Below are positions 1-9,081 of a DNA stretch of 64,000 nucleotides, piece after piece. The position numbers were made by a program, and so were the translations under genes. The notes beneath the pieces were generated by a model that was not told the DNA's origin, searched no databases, and saw only the letters and a list, made by a program, of their open reading frames with translations. Position 1 is the stretch's first letter. Every line of letters begins with the position of its first letter. Origin of the DNA: Streptococcus pseudopneumoniae (GTDB lineage Bacteria; Bacillota; Bacilli; Lactobacillales; Streptococcaceae). The stretch spans positions 43,627-107,626 of the forward strand of contig NZ_JUQX01000001.1 in NCBI RefSeq assembly GCF_001074565.1, given 5' to 3'.

Positions 1-44
1 ACTGATAAAAGTGTGATGGCTCCTGCCATAAGTTTTTTCTTCAT
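1..44 (-). CDS. prsA: PrsA foldase lipoprotein, first 14 codons only
   Basis: The minus strand starts at an ATG at 44 behind an AAAGGAG ribosome site and reads MKKKLMAGAITLLS before the window ends. This is the start of the lipoprotein signal peptide of streptococcal PrsA, the extracytoplasmic peptidyl-prolyl isomerase that helps secreted proteins fold. The order pepF, O-methyltransferase, prsA is the one I remember from pneumococcus and supports the call. The lipobox and the rest of the protein lie outside the window. Confidence 0.75.
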   Translation of the reverse strand, partial: MKKKLMAGAITLLS

Positions 45-59
45 GTTTACTCCTTTTAC

Positions 60-72
60 GGTAAGTGTTACC
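60..72. promoter_or_regulatory. Short palindrome in the prsA 5' region
   Basis: A perfect inverted repeat, GGTAA-GTG-TTACC, lies between a possible prsA -10 (TAAAAT on minus, 79-84) and the prsA ribosome site. It could be an operator or a small 5'UTR hairpin. No known binding consensus is recognised. Confidence 0.3.
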
Positions 73-111
73 TTATCTATTTTACTATAATTTCTTAAAT
101 TTTTCTGAAAA

Positions 112-825
112 TCATTCGCTCTCAGGAAGCTCTACTTCTGCTAGATTCTTTCGTAGCATGAGAATGCCGTCTCCAAGCGGAACTAGAGTTGCTGTTAGAT
201 CTGGATTGTCCAAAGTTGCATCGAAAAGTCTTTGCAAACCACGGTAAATGGTTCGTTGACCTCGGCGGACTTCCATGATGTCCTTGGCAACATCTCCTCC
301 TTGAAAAATATCATCCAAGACCACTACTCCACCGACTTCCAAATGTTTAAGGATTTCAGGCAGAAAGACGATATACTTGGACTTGGCCGAATCCATAAAG
401 ACAAAGTCATAAGTTTCTGTCAGAGTAGATAAAACATCTACTGCATCTCCCTCTAAAAGAGTGATTTGCTTACGACTGTCAAACTTGGCAAAGTTCTCCT
501 TGGCAAAACCGATCATCTCAGGATTACGGTCAATGGTTGTAATCTTTGCATCTGGCGCATGTTCTGCCATCAAGAGGGCAGAAAAGCCAATAGCTGTCCC
601 AATTTCCAAAATGTTCTTGGGCTGTATGGTCTCCATGAGAAATCGAAAATACGCGACCGTTTCATGGGGAATGATGGGAATATTTTCCTTGCGAGCGAAG
701 GTCTCCAATTCTTTCAAGGAACCTGTCACCTGCTTTTGACGCTGGCGCATGAGTTCTACGATTTCTTCCTTGACGACGGGACGTCGCATATTGTGATTGG
801 CATTTTTACTGTAAGACTCTACCAT
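112..825 (-). CDS. SAM-dependent O-methyltransferase, YrrM/TrmR family
   Basis: A 237-aa class I methyltransferase. The SAM-binding loop LEIGTAIGFS is near residue 75, followed by an acidic strand end (TTIDRN), a GDA turn and the FVFMDSAK and LDDIF strands typical of the cation-dependent O-methyltransferase_3 family. The Bacillus relative YrrM/TrmR methylates 5-hydroxyuridine at tRNA position 34 to mo5U, and that is the likeliest role here, by inference. The ATG sits one base after the pepF stop, so it is translated as the second cistron of pepF and runs on towards prsA. The family is clear; the substrate is not proven by sequence. Confidence 0.85.
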   Translation of the reverse strand: MVESYSKNANHNMRRPVVKEEIVELMRQRQKQVTGSLKELETFARKENIPIIPHETVAYFRFLMETIQPKNILEIGTAIGFSALLMAEHAPDAKITTIDRNPEMIGFAKENFAKFDSRKQITLLEGDAVDVLSTLTETYDFVFMDSAKSKYIVFLPEILKHLEVGGVVVLDDIFQGGDVAKDIMEVRRGQRTIYRGLQRLFDATLDNPDLTATLVPLGDGILMLRKNLAEVELPESE

Positions 826-826
826 C

Positions 827-2629
827 TTAAGCTAGTCCCAATTTTTCAACAAGGGCTTCAAACTCATTCAAACGGCGTTCAAAGACTGCAAAGGCATCGT
901 TGAGGTAGTCTTCCTTCTCCATATCGACGCCCGCTTTTCTCATGACATTGAGCGGATAGTCTGACTTACCTGCCTTGAGGTAGTCGATATAGCGGTCACG
1001 ATCTTCTTGACTTCCATGGACAATCTTCTCAGCCAAGGCTGAAGCAGCTGCAAAACCAGTTGAATACTGATAAACATAGTAGTTATAGTAGAAATGTGGA
1101 ATGCGTGCCCACTCGTATTGGATCTGAGGATTGTCTTCCTTGCTGAGTCCATAGTACTCTTGGTTCAGGTCAGCGTAGAGCTTATTGAGGAAATCACTTG
1201 TCAAGACTTCTCCATTTTGATCTGCTTGGTGGATGGCATGTTCAAACTCAGCGAATTGAGTTTGACGGAAGACTGTTCCACGGAAACCGTCTAGGAAGTT
1301 ATTGAGAATTGCAAAACGAGTCGCATCGTCTTCTACTTCTTCCAACAATTTCTCTGTCAAGATATTTTCGTTAGTCGTTGAGGCAATCTCAGCCAAGAAG
1401 ATAGAATAATCTCCGTAAACATAAGGTTGGGTTTCACGAGTATAGCTGGAGTGCATACTGTGACCTGTCTCATGGACAAGGGTAAAAAGATTGTCTAGAT
1501 TGTCCTGCCAGTTGAGAAGCATAAAGGCATTGGTATCATAAGAACCACCAGAGTAGGCACCAGAACGCTTGCCTTGGTTTTCATAGACATCAATCCAACG
1601 CTCACTGAAGGCACGTTTGACACGGCTCAAGTAGTCGTCACCTAAAACCGCCAAGGCCTCTTCTGCCTTTTTCAAGGCTTCTTCGTAGGTAAAGCTATAA
1701 TCTACTGACGAAAGCGGTGTGTAGACATCGTACATCTTGAGGTCGGAAATCCCCAAGATTTTAGAACGAAGTTCTAGGTAACGATGCAAGAGTGGCAAAT
1801 GCTTGCGAACTGCTGCTACTAGATTATCATAGACACTTTCTGGAACAAAGTTTGCTGCAAGGGCTGCATGGCGAGCACTCTTATAGTTGCGAACTTTTGC
1901 TCGGTAGTTTTGCACCTTAACATTTGTCTGCAAAGTCTTAGCATAAGTGTGTTGAAATTGCTCGTATGTCGCATAAAGGGCTTCATAGGCACCACGACGC
2001 ACTTCACGGTTTTTAGACTCCATCAAACGGATGTAAGTACCGTGTGAGAGTTGCACTTCATTGCCTTCGTCATCAAGCACGTATGGGAAGCTAATATCCG
2101 CATTGTCCAAAATAGCGAAGGTTTCACTAGCAGAACCAAAGATTTCTCCTGCTCCAGCAAGCAATTCTTCCTCACGTTGCGAAAGAACATGGTCTTTCTT
2201 TTGCAAGAGCTTGTCAAAAAAGTGCTTGTAAACTTGGAGTTTTGGTTGAGCTTCTAGGAAGGCCGCATACTGTTCTTCGCTAATCTCCATAAACTCAGGT
2301 TCATAGAATGAAAAGGCTTGTTCTAACTGACTGTATAGGGTCATTGCCTTAGCATAGTACTCTTGATACTTGGCTTCACGTGTGTCCTGGTCATTTTTCA
2401 TATGCGCATAGACATAAAGCTTTTCAACTTGGCGTTCCAAGTCAAGTGAGAATTCTGTAATCTCAAGCAAACTGTCTGCGCTATCCAGGAGATGCCCCTC
2501 ATACTGAGATGCTGTTTGTACTTTTTCAGTTAAATCTTTCAAGGCTTCTTCCCAAGCCTGGTCTGTTGGGTAGATTGTTGAAAGATCCCATGTATCTTTT
2601 TCATTTATTTCATGTCGTTGTAATACCAT
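827..2629 (-). CDS. pepF: Oligoendopeptidase F (M3 metallopeptidase)
   Basis: A 600-aa cytoplasmic zinc peptidase of the M3B/PepF family that trims medium-length oligopeptides. The HExxH site is seen as HETGHSMH near residue 385. The N-terminal helical PepF domain (residues about 5-190) precedes the catalytic M3 domain. Length and the C-terminal [10 protein letters not shown] segment match the streptococcal family. It follows coiA by about 20 bases and is followed directly by the methyltransferase, so the three probably share a transcript. Confidence 0.95.
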   Translation of the reverse strand: MVLQRHEINEKDTWDLSTIYPTDQAWEEALKDLTEKVQTASQYEGHLLDSADSLLEITEFSLDLERQVEKLYVYAHMKNDQDTREAKYQEYYAKAMTLYSQLEQAFSFYEPEFMEISEEQYAAFLEAQPKLQVYKHFFDKLLQKKDHVLSQREEELLAGAGEIFGSASETFAILDNADISFPYVLDDEGNEVQLSHGTYIRLMESKNREVRRGAYEALYATYEQFQHTYAKTLQTNVKVQNYRAKVRNYKSARHAALAANFVPESVYDNLVAAVRKHLPLLHRYLELRSKILGISDLKMYDVYTPLSSVDYSFTYEEALKKAEEALAVLGDDYLSRVKRAFSERWIDVYENQGKRSGAYSGGSYDTNAFMLLNWQDNLDNLFTLVHETGHSMHSSYTRETQPYVYGDYSIFLAEIASTTNENILTEKLLEEVEDDATRFAILNNFLDGFRGTVFRQTQFAEFEHAIHQADQNGEVLTSDFLNKLYADLNQEYYGLSKEDNPQIQYEWARIPHFYYNYYVYQYSTGFAAASALAEKIVHGSQEDRDRYIDYLKAGKSDYPLNVMRKAGVDMEKEDYLNDAFAVFERRLNEFEALVEKLGLA

Positions 2630-2647
2630 AAGATTCCTCCATCCTTT

Positions 2648-3605
2648 CTATTTTACCACATTTTTTGAGAAATATAAGTGATAAAAGGCTGGTGGATAGA
2701 GCTTTTGGCGATTATTTTTCGGATTTTTTTGATAGTAAGCCTGAAAATTTCTATAATAGCTAGTCAAATCCGTTTCAATCTGCAAAAAATCACCTGACTC
2801 TATCGGTCTGACCTGAGGATACCAGTCGTCCAGTTGATGGTTTAATAGATTGTCTCCTTGATAATAAGCTTCCTCCTGCTTCTTCATCCAGTAAGGATTT
2901 TTATAATAGAGTTGTTGGCGAATATAGGCGCAAATTGTTTCATCTTGTGATACATCCATACTTGCTATTCTTTGCTTCTGATAGGGAAGCCGTAAAATCT
3001 CTATGAGATTGCCTTGCCCATAAGGAAACTCCCTTATTTGATAATAAAGATTCCCCTTTAAATCTTGATGGATCATGTATTTCAAGCGTAGTATGTCCCT
3101 TTGCTGATCTAATTCCCATAGATGAAAGCCCATATTTTGACTAAAGGAAAGCAAGTCTCTTTGGAGCTGAGTCAAACGTTCCTTTAACCAAAGTTTTTGA
3201 CCGACTAGCCAAAGTACTTGGTAGCCATTTTTTTCGATAGCCCAAGCTTCTTTCCTCCAAAAGTTGACGAGAAATAGGACTACACTGAACTTCTAAGGCA
3301 AGCTGTTTATTGACTAAAATATCTGCAATTTGTTTTAGTTGAGGAATGGGACATTCAAGCTCGGCCTTGTCATTTTTCATCGCCCAATTAAAAAGGGCAA
3401 CCTTATTTTCCAGATGCTCTAGACTCTCATTTTCGTAGTAAAAATCACACTGTTTGAGCGATACATGGGCAAAATGCGTCCGTAGGTTCTTCCCTTTTCT
3501 TAATCGAACCAAAGCTCCACAAGCTGGACAAGTATAGCTTTGTTTAACTAATTTATCCTCCAAGGCATTGACTAAGCTTCCTTTTTCATCTCTGGCTAAA
3601 AACAT
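2648..3605 (-). pseudogene. coiA: coiA competence protein, broken by a +1 frameshift
   Basis: CoiA is a cytoplasmic protein required for recombination of imported DNA during transformation. The first 154-aa frame (3605-3141) begins MFLARDEKGS and holds the zinc ribbon CPACG and the nuclease-like core ending LEVQCSPISRQLLEERSLGYRK. The second frame (to 2648) carries the C-terminal half, starting NGYQVLWLVGQKLW. The frames would join if the run of seven T at 3228-3234 (A7 on the coding strand) were six. Fused length would be about 318 aa, the usual CoiA size. The break could be a real mutation, slippage variation or a sequencing error. The start has a GGGGG-type ribosome site and a com-box upstream. 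Confidence 0.9.
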
Positions 3606-3625
3606 TTATACCCCCTTTTCTACTT

Positions 3626-3633
3626 TATTCGAA
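3626..3633 (-). promoter_or_regulatory. SigX com-box of coiA
   Basis: On the minus strand the sequence reads TTCTTTTCGAATAAAG, placing TTCGAATA 20 bases before the coiA ATG behind a T-rich stretch. This matches the competence (cin/com) box TACGAATA recognised by the alternative sigma factor ComX/SigX, with one change. Confidence 0.75.
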
Positions 3634-3640
3634 AAGAATA

Positions 3641-3668
3641 AGAAAAAGGCTGGGTTATTCCCAACCTT
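3641..3668 (-). terminator. Terminator after hicB
   Basis: On the minus strand AAGGTTGGG, a 5-base loop and CCCAGCCTT form a 9-bp stem (one G-U pair), followed by TTTTTCTT. It lies 15 bases past the hicB stop and separates hicAB from coiA. Confidence 0.8.
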
Positions 3669-3683
3669 CATCATTTTATGAGC

Positions 3684-4061
3684 TTACAGCTGCAAGCGAC
3701 TTTCTAAAGCTTGCGTCAACACTTCAGAATAGTTCACTTTCTCTCGATCTGCTAATCTGACCAACCACTCTGGAACTGTAACATTCTTCCGAATCGCCTT
3801 ATTATTTTTTACAAAAGGCAGAGGATTTACTTGAATCAAAGTTACAAAACCATCAGGAGCTTGCAACTGAAAAATATCACTGGGTTTAGGTAGGGCTAGT
3901 CCCTCGTCAATATAAGAAGCTAAGACACTTTCGAGCATTTCATGAGCATTTTTCATGGCAAGTTCAATCGTTGCTCCCTCAGTCCCGCCTCCAAATTCGG
4001 GAAATTCAACCCAATATCTAGTGCCTTCTCTATGAAAAATAGCTGGATAAGACTTTAGCAT
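3684..4061 (-). CDS. hicB: HicB-type antitoxin
   Basis: A 125-aa antitoxin. Residues 1-60 form the HicB partial RNase-H fold (YPAIFHREGTRYWVEFPEF, then the helix around AMKNAHEMLESVLASYI). The C-terminus (TVPEWLVRLADREKVNYSEV) resembles a ribbon-helix-helix DNA-binding tail. The ATG at 4061 is chosen because GGAGGTG lies just upstream; an earlier in-frame ATG at 4082 has no ribosome site. It lies 26 bases behind hicA. The product should neutralise HicA and repress the shared promoter through the palindrome at 4303-4319. Confidence 0.88.
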   Translation of the reverse strand: MLKSYPAIFHREGTRYWVEFPEFGGGTEGATIELAMKNAHEMLESVLASYIDEGLALPKPSDIFQLQAPDGFVTLIQVNPLPFVKNNKAIRKNVTVPEWLVRLADREKVNYSEVLTQALESRLQL

Positions 4062-4087
4062 AACACACCTCCATTGTTCCAAATCTA

Positions 4088-4276
4088 CTACAGGCCCAAA
4101 TCCTTTAATATCTTTCTCTCTAAACCTCTTCCCAGATCATCATTACCATGGACTGGAATAGTGACAAGATAGGGAACTCCTTCTTTCTTAAAATGATGAT
4201 GACTTCCCCTCTTACGAACTTCAATCCATCCATTTGCAAGAGCTAATTTTACCATTTCCTTACCTGTAATGGGCAT
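4088..4276 (-). CDS. hicA: HicA-type mRNA interferase toxin
   Basis: A 62-aa HicA/YcfA toxin with a double-stranded-RNA-binding-like fold that cleaves mRNA on ribosomes or free. The conserved GSHHHF (residues 24-29) holds the catalytic histidine, followed by the LVTIPVHGNDDLGRGLERKILKDL signature. Full family length, no damage seen. AAGGTG precedes the ATG at 4276. It is the first gene of the hicAB operon, with a canonical promoter directly upstream. Confidence 0.92.
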   Translation of the reverse strand: MPITGKEMVKLALANGWIEVRKRGSHHHFKKEGVPYLVTIPVHGNDDLGRGLERKILKDLGL

Positions 4277-4299
4277 TTATAGTCACCTTTCTAGTTTTA

Positions 4300-4328
4300 A
4301 TTATACTCATAATGCGTATATCTGTCAA
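4300..4328 (-). promoter_or_regulatory. hicAB promoter with operator between -35 and -10
   Basis: Minus strand: TTGACA (4323-4328), a 17-base spacer, TATAAT (4300-4305). The spacer and -10 contain a near-perfect palindrome, ATACgCAT-T-ATGaGTAT (4303-4319). A bound HicB dimer there would block polymerase, which fits autoregulation of the pair. Confidence 0.85.
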
Positions 4329-4383
4329 TCCTTCTATATCATCTATTCGTAAAATATGAAATTTTTTATATTCAAACAAGCAT

Positions 4384-4420
4384 TAAAATAAGACAGCAAC
4401 CTTGAATAGTTACTGTCTTA
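4384..4420 (-). terminator. Terminator after the large surface protein
   Basis: Minus strand: TAAGACAGTAAC, an 8-base loop, GTTGCTGTCTTA (12-bp stem with one weak pair), then TTTT. It lies about 50 bases past the stop at 4473. Confidence 0.75.
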
Positions 4421-4472
4421 TCTCATTATTTTTTAAAGCCTTGATAGATTTGAAAAATGGTAGAAAAGAGAC

Positions 4473-7400
4473 TTATAATCTGGTAACCCTAGAGATATAG
4501 TATGGAGTTTTATTTATTCCACCATCATACTTCTTATTATTTTTCTTTAATAGGTATTTCTGATAAGGTGTATTCACCCCATCATTAAGATAAGTTTTTA
4601 CTTCAATACCATTATCAGACACTACCCATCTGTTACTTGGTTCAATGTGCAACGGAGGGGCATATCCTCCTCTCCCATTTGTAGCAACTTCATAGAAAGC
4701 TTTATCTGCTTGTGAATAAAACCATTCTACCCAAGATTTTTTATCATTAGCTAATTTACGCCATTGTTTCTCGGTATAATACTTCAAAGGTACACTTAGT
4801 TTTTTAGCAGGCGTGGGTAATAAAGCCTTAATAACATCTTCCAGTTGATAGGTTTTATCACCTTTATATGTATTGTAATAATCTATTAGTTCACCTGGGT
4901 TAAACTGACGCACATACAAAGAATAAGCGTTCATAACAGGTTTAGATTTTACCAGTTTAGAAAATTGATAAGCGTAACCATTGTTAATAATTTCTTTAAT
5001 AGCAAATTCATCCTCAACAGGCACTTTACTTATCGGCTGATTGCTTTCTTCAAATGCCCAGCCTTTATCTTTATTAAAAATTACTGCTCGCGTTAATTTC
5101 TCTGGCATACGTTTTTTGAAATCATAAATCCAACTACCAACTTCTTCTGGTAAATCTTTAACTGGACGACCTGGTAAATAAAGAATGAACTCTTTTCCTG
5201 GGGATTTCCCATCTGCTATTCCATAAGGTTCAGTTGTATCAATTTTCACACCATTAACAATCTTTGTTTCTCCCACCTTAGGATAATCCAAATCAGTTAA
5301 AGTCATCTTGTATTCATAGTCATTAACTTTAACTAGATTTTTAAATTTACCTGTAAATTTAGAAAGATACATTTGACCATTTGGATGATTTGAACCAGTA
5401 ATTCCACGATTCATATCAAGGTAAGTTCCTTTGATACTACCATCTTTGGAAATAGACATTCCTGTGTACCACCCTCCTGCACCACTAGTAAAGATGAATG
5501 GTTTAGTTAATTTTTCAAATAATACTTCTGGATTGCGAACTAGTTCAACCTTAACATCATTTCCTAAATCAAGCTCATATTTTTTATGTATTAATTTACC
5601 ATCAAATACGGTTAATTCAAAATTTAATTCCTTGAATCCTTCGAGATTGAATCCCAGATCTTTAGCTTGCTTCAAAATTTCTAATTCAGCCTTTAAGGTT
5701 AGATAACCAAACTCTTCGATAGAAATTTTTTTATCATTTATAGAAATAGTTGATGTAATAAGTTTATCATTTTTTCCAGTAATTAGATTTTTCTTATCCT
5801 CTGTTTTATCCTCAACTGAATGGCTTGTATTCGAATACGAAGATTCTATTCCTAACCCAGCAGTAGCAGAAAGAGAAACTGTATCTATTCCAAATATTTT
5901 GGGTTTTACTTTTATTTCTGGACCACTTTGGACTGTAGCTTTAGCTTTTACTTCTCCCACTTCCATTGTATGATTTACAGTACGCTTAAATTCGGGCACC
6001 CAATTTTTCAATTTGATTGAGTTTTGAATTGAATATGTGCTTGATACTGAAACACTTAAACTCCCTTCAACAGTTGTTTTAAGACTTATAGGGATATGTA
6101 CAGTCGCTCCCGTAATCGGTGTAGGTAAAATCAATTCTCCTAACGGAATCTCTAGACTTTTTATATCTTTTGATGTACTAAATTCTAAAGAACCTTCTGT
6201 GGTAAATTTGAATTCTTTATTGATATCAAAATTCATAAAATCTAGTTTAGGAGACAAGAAATTTAAATCAACAGCATCTGACCAAACCTTACCTTCAATA
6301 TTAAATGATAGCATTCCTTTGATGCTTTTATCATCATTTCTCTTACCAGTCAATGAGACTGATGATGAAAAAGATCCTTCAAGAGATACACTTCTAAATA
6401 GACTTGTATCTGTATTTGATGCTTTTTTTACAGTGACTCCTTTAGCTGGAATAAAAGTAGCACTACTAATATTAGATGACCAAGCTTTTGTGTTGATATT
6501 TTGTACAACCTCGTACAATGATGGAACACTATATTCAATAACTGATTGATTATTAATAGTGATAATTGATTTGATTTTGATAGCTTTTGAAGTTTCATAA
6601 ATCTTAGATGGTGGGACCACAAGAATATCACCTACTCTGGCATCAATTTCTTTAGACAATACTAATTTTTTCCCATCGTCACTTTCGCTCTGATATCGAC
6701 CGTCATTAACGTAAATTACCTTGCTTTTTAGATGATAGTCCACCATATCATCTGAATACTTTCTCCCTAATTCAAAACGACCCTTTATATTTTCAATTAT
6801 CGGATCACCATAAGGTAGAGCTGTAACTTTAGCTTCGAAGTTATTAGATTTCAAAGTGTAAGATTGATTAGAGATTAAATGAGCAAACATATAGCCATCA
6901 AAATCAGTATTAACTTCAGTAATTAATTTATTGTCTTTATAAACCGATATAGATCTTTCTTCAAGTGCATTATTGTTACTATCGTATGCGTGTCCTGAAA
7001 CAACTACATTTTTCCTAGACAACCCTTTTTTGGGGGCACCTATATGATAAACTTTAGTAATTAATGGTATATCTTTGCGAATTACTAATTCCGTTTGTTG
7101 TTCTTTGTTACTTAGAACCCTTTTTTTCTTAACATTTACCGTCACATAACTAGCTTGAATATCTCGTAATTGTCGCTGACCTTCAAGAATTGTATTATCA
7201 TAGACTTCTATCGTCTTGATCTGAATCAACTTTTCTCCATCTGGTGAAGCAAGATTTAGAAACGGTGTTCTATTTTTTACCAACTCACGAATTTTTTCAC
7301 GGTCAGTGACGACTGTTTTATTTTCAGATTCAGTAACCTCGACTGTATAGTCAGCTGAAAAAGTAGTTTTCGGTGTTATTTCTTTGATTTCAGTGGTAGG

Positions 7401-8936
7401 CGCTACATCTAAGCTTGCATTTGGAACTACTTCATTCGCAGTAGATTTCGTTACTGTTTTCTTAGTTCCAATCAGGATAACTTTATTTTGAGGTTCTTCT
7501 ATTGTTTCTGAAATTATTTCCCTTTCAGTTTCAACTTCATTCATCAAAGTAACCTTTTGAGTAGATATTTTCTTACCAAGTTTTCCTTCTGCTTCTATCT
7601 TGCTCTCACCTTCAGATAAAGAGTTATCCTTCTTGATAACCACCTTGAATGAAATGTCTTCTGTAGAGCGTATAGTACGAATAACTTTTTTGGCTTTAAC
7701 TATTGTGGACTCTGTAATACTTCCTAAGCTAGAGCTTGAAGCCTCAACTGAAGCTGGAATATCTTCTTTTTTATCCTCTCTTACTGATGATTCTGTTGAA
7801 GGTGCTGTTTCTGTATTTTCAATTTCCGAATTTTTTTCAACTGTTGGCTTAACTGAGGTTGAATTAGCAGTTGGAGTAGTTGTAACTTGCGTCTCATCTT
7901 CAACAACTTCCTCAGACAATATTTCTACTAATGTAGATGGGACAACAACGTTTGTTCCCTTAAGAAGATCCGTAGTTGTATTTTCTTCTGATACAGTATC
8001 TTTCTCATAAACTTCAGTTACAGTTCGAATGATAACTAAATGACCATCCTGAACTTCTCGTGTTTCAACAGGTTGGCTCGTACTAACTTTTGTATAACCA
8101 GTAACATCTTCTAAAGTGTTCCCAGAGTCATCCACTTTGATAATTTTATCAATAACTTTAGGGTCTACAGGCTTAACTGGTTCGTCTTCTTTTGGTGGCG
8201 TTATTGGTTTAATAGGCTCCACTTTACCACTACTACCATCATTGATAGCAACTTGCTCAGGATTATCCGTTGGAACAATAGTATCCTGAATTTTATTTTC
8301 CTTTGCTGGAAGTGAAGTTGCAGGTGTAGTTGGATTCATAACTAGAACTTTACCATCAATGTAACCTACAAACTGATAACCAGATATATTAACTTTACCA
8401 TCTGGAAGCGTTGAGCCTACTGCTATCGTTTCGGTATGGTTATAGTTAGATAAAGTAATAACTGTCAAAGCAGATACAGTTGTCACAGTCAAAGCTCCTC
8501 CAACCAAAGAGATTGACAAAATACTCTTAACAATCTTCTTATCTGAATTACCAGTTTTTTTTATGATATAAGCAACTAACAGTAGACCTGTTCCAATAAT
8601 AGAAGCCAAGGGAAATAAATTACTTCCAGTATTTGGTAAAGTATTTTTTGCAGTATCTTTACGATAGATAACAAACAGATCTGAACCATCTACAAGATCC
8701 TTTGGTAACTCATTTACAATGAGCTTTTTCTCTATTTCTGTCAGTTCATCCATAGTGGCATATTTATAGTTTACTGTAATATCTGTTTCAGTAGCTGAAA
8801 CTGTTTCAATAGGAAGTGAAGAAAAGCCAATAATCCCAATCACAGCAGACACTACCCCAATTCCTGAAACTCTTCTGAGACTAAACCTTCTTCTACGTTC
8901 ATCTACATTTAACTTATATTTTTGTTTCATATTCAT
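4473..8936 (-). CDS. Large surface protein with Zmp-type N-terminal LPxTG anchor and non-protease C-terminus
   Basis: A 1487-aa secreted protein. Residues 17-48 form a YSIRK-like signal peptide (RFSLRRVSGIGVVSAVIG). LPNTG is at 100-104, followed by two hydrophobic segments (107-125, 137-162) and GYQFVGYIDG (186-195). That is the order in pneumococcal ZmpB/ZmpC/IgA1 proteases, which are anchored by an N-terminal LPxTG. A Ser/Thr/Glu/Pro-rich stretch (about 205-420) and G5-like domains (about 425-640) follow, then a carboxypeptidase-regulatory-like beta domain (about 645-705), a long beta-rich region, and a calycin-like module containing SGAGGWYTGM (about 1148-1157). There is no HExxH and no C-terminal LPxTG, so it is not an M26 protease. 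Function unknown; adhesion or ligand binding is inferred. It lies in an accessory insert. Confidence 0.8.
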   Translation of the reverse strand: MNMKQKYKLNVDERRRRFSLRRVSGIGVVSAVIGIIGFSSLPIETVSATETDITVNYKYATMDELTEIEKKLIVNELPKDLVDGSDLFVIYRKDTAKNTLPNTGSNLFPLASIIGTGLLLVAYIIKKTGNSDKKIVKSILSISLVGGALTVTTVSALTVITLSNYNHTETIAVGSTLPDGKVNISGYQFVGYIDGKVLVMNPTTPATSLPAKENKIQDTIVPTDNPEQVAINDGSSGKVEPIKPITPPKEDEPVKPVDPKVIDKIIKVDDSGNTLEDVTGYTKVSTSQPVETREVQDGHLVIIRTVTEVYEKDTVSEENTTTDLLKGTNVVVPSTLVEILSEEVVEDETQVTTTPTANSTSVKPTVEKNSEIENTETAPSTESSVREDKKEDIPASVEASSSSLGSITESTIVKAKKVIRTIRSTEDISFKVVIKKDNSLSEGESKIEAEGKLGKKISTQKVTLMNEVETEREIISETIEEPQNKVILIGTKKTVTKSTANEVVPNASLDVAPTTEIKEITPKTTFSADYTVEVTESENKTVVTDREKIRELVKNRTPFLNLASPDGEKLIQIKTIEVYDNTILEGQRQLRDIQASYVTVNVKKKRVLSNKEQQTELVIRKDIPLITKVYHIGAPKKGLSRKNVVVSGHAYDSNNNALEERSISVYKDNKLITEVNTDFDGYMFAHLISNQSYTLKSNNFEAKVTALPYGDPIIENIKGRFELGRKYSDDMVDYHLKSKVIYVNDGRYQSESDDGKKLVLSKEIDARVGDILVVPPSKIYETSKAIKIKSIITINNQSVIEYSVPSLYEVVQNINTKAWSSNISSATFIPAKGVTVKKASNTDTSLFRSVSLEGSFSSSVSLTGKRNDDKSIKGMLSFNIEGKVWSDAVDLNFLSPKLDFMNFDINKEFKFTTEGSLEFSTSKDIKSLEIPLGELILPTPITGATVHIPISLKTTVEGSLSVSVSSTYSIQNSIKLKNWVPEFKRTVNHTMEVGEVKAKATVQSGPEIKVKPKIFGIDTVSLSATAGLGIESSYSNTSHSVEDKTEDKKNLITGKNDKLITSTISINDKKISIEEFGYLTLKAELEILKQAKDLGFNLEGFKELNFELTVFDGKLIHKKYELDLGNDVKVELVRNPEVLFEKLTKPFIFTSGAGGWYTGMSISKDGSIKGTYLDMNRGITGSNHPNGQMYLSKFTGKFKNLVKVNDYEYKMTLTDLDYPKVGETKIVNGVKIDTTEPYGIADGKSPGKEFILYLPGRPVKDLPEEVGSWIYDFKKRMPEKLTRAVIFNKDKGWAFEESNQPISKVPVEDEFAIKEIINNGYAYQFSKLVKSKPVMNAYSLYVRQFNPGELIDYYNTYKGDKTYQLEDVIKALLPTPAKKLSVPLKYYTEKQWRKLANDKKSWVEWFYSQADKAFYEVATNGRGGYAPPLHIEPSNRWVVSDNGIEVKTYLNDGVNTPYQKYLLKKNNKKYDGGINKTPYYISRVTRL

Positions 8937-8997
8937 CTCCTTTTATATCGACATTTCAGTTCCGTATATTTAAAACAAAACTTCTCACATCATTCAT

Positions 8998-9037
8998 ATT
9001 TTACAACCAATACAACCATTTTGTCAAGCGCTTTCAT
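8998..9037 (-). promoter_or_regulatory. Promoter of the surface protein overlapped by a cre-like site
   Basis: Minus strand: TTGACA (9022-9027), 18-base spacer, TAAAAT (8998-9003). The -35 is embedded in ATGAAAGCGCTTGACA (9022-9037), close to the CcpA catabolite-response consensus TGWAARCGYTTWCW. CcpA binding there would compete with polymerase, so carbon repression is predicted. Confidence 0.7.
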
Positions 9038-9081
9038 TTTTTGTCAGCAATTTAAGAACAAATCAAATTGTTCAGTTCAAG

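Noticed and set aside
466..903. A 145-codon plus-strand frame antisense to the methyltransferase
   Set aside because: Crosses the methyltransferase/pepF junction in antisense; no ribosome site.
6037..6549. A 170-codon plus-strand frame inside the large surface protein
   Set aside because: Antisense shadow of a continuous 1487-codon gene; composition is the complement of its beta-rich repeats.
4473..8936. Annotating the large protein as a zinc metalloprotease ZmpB/ZmpC
   Set aside because: Only the N-terminal anchor and G5 part match; no HExxH zinc motif is present anywhere in the sequence.
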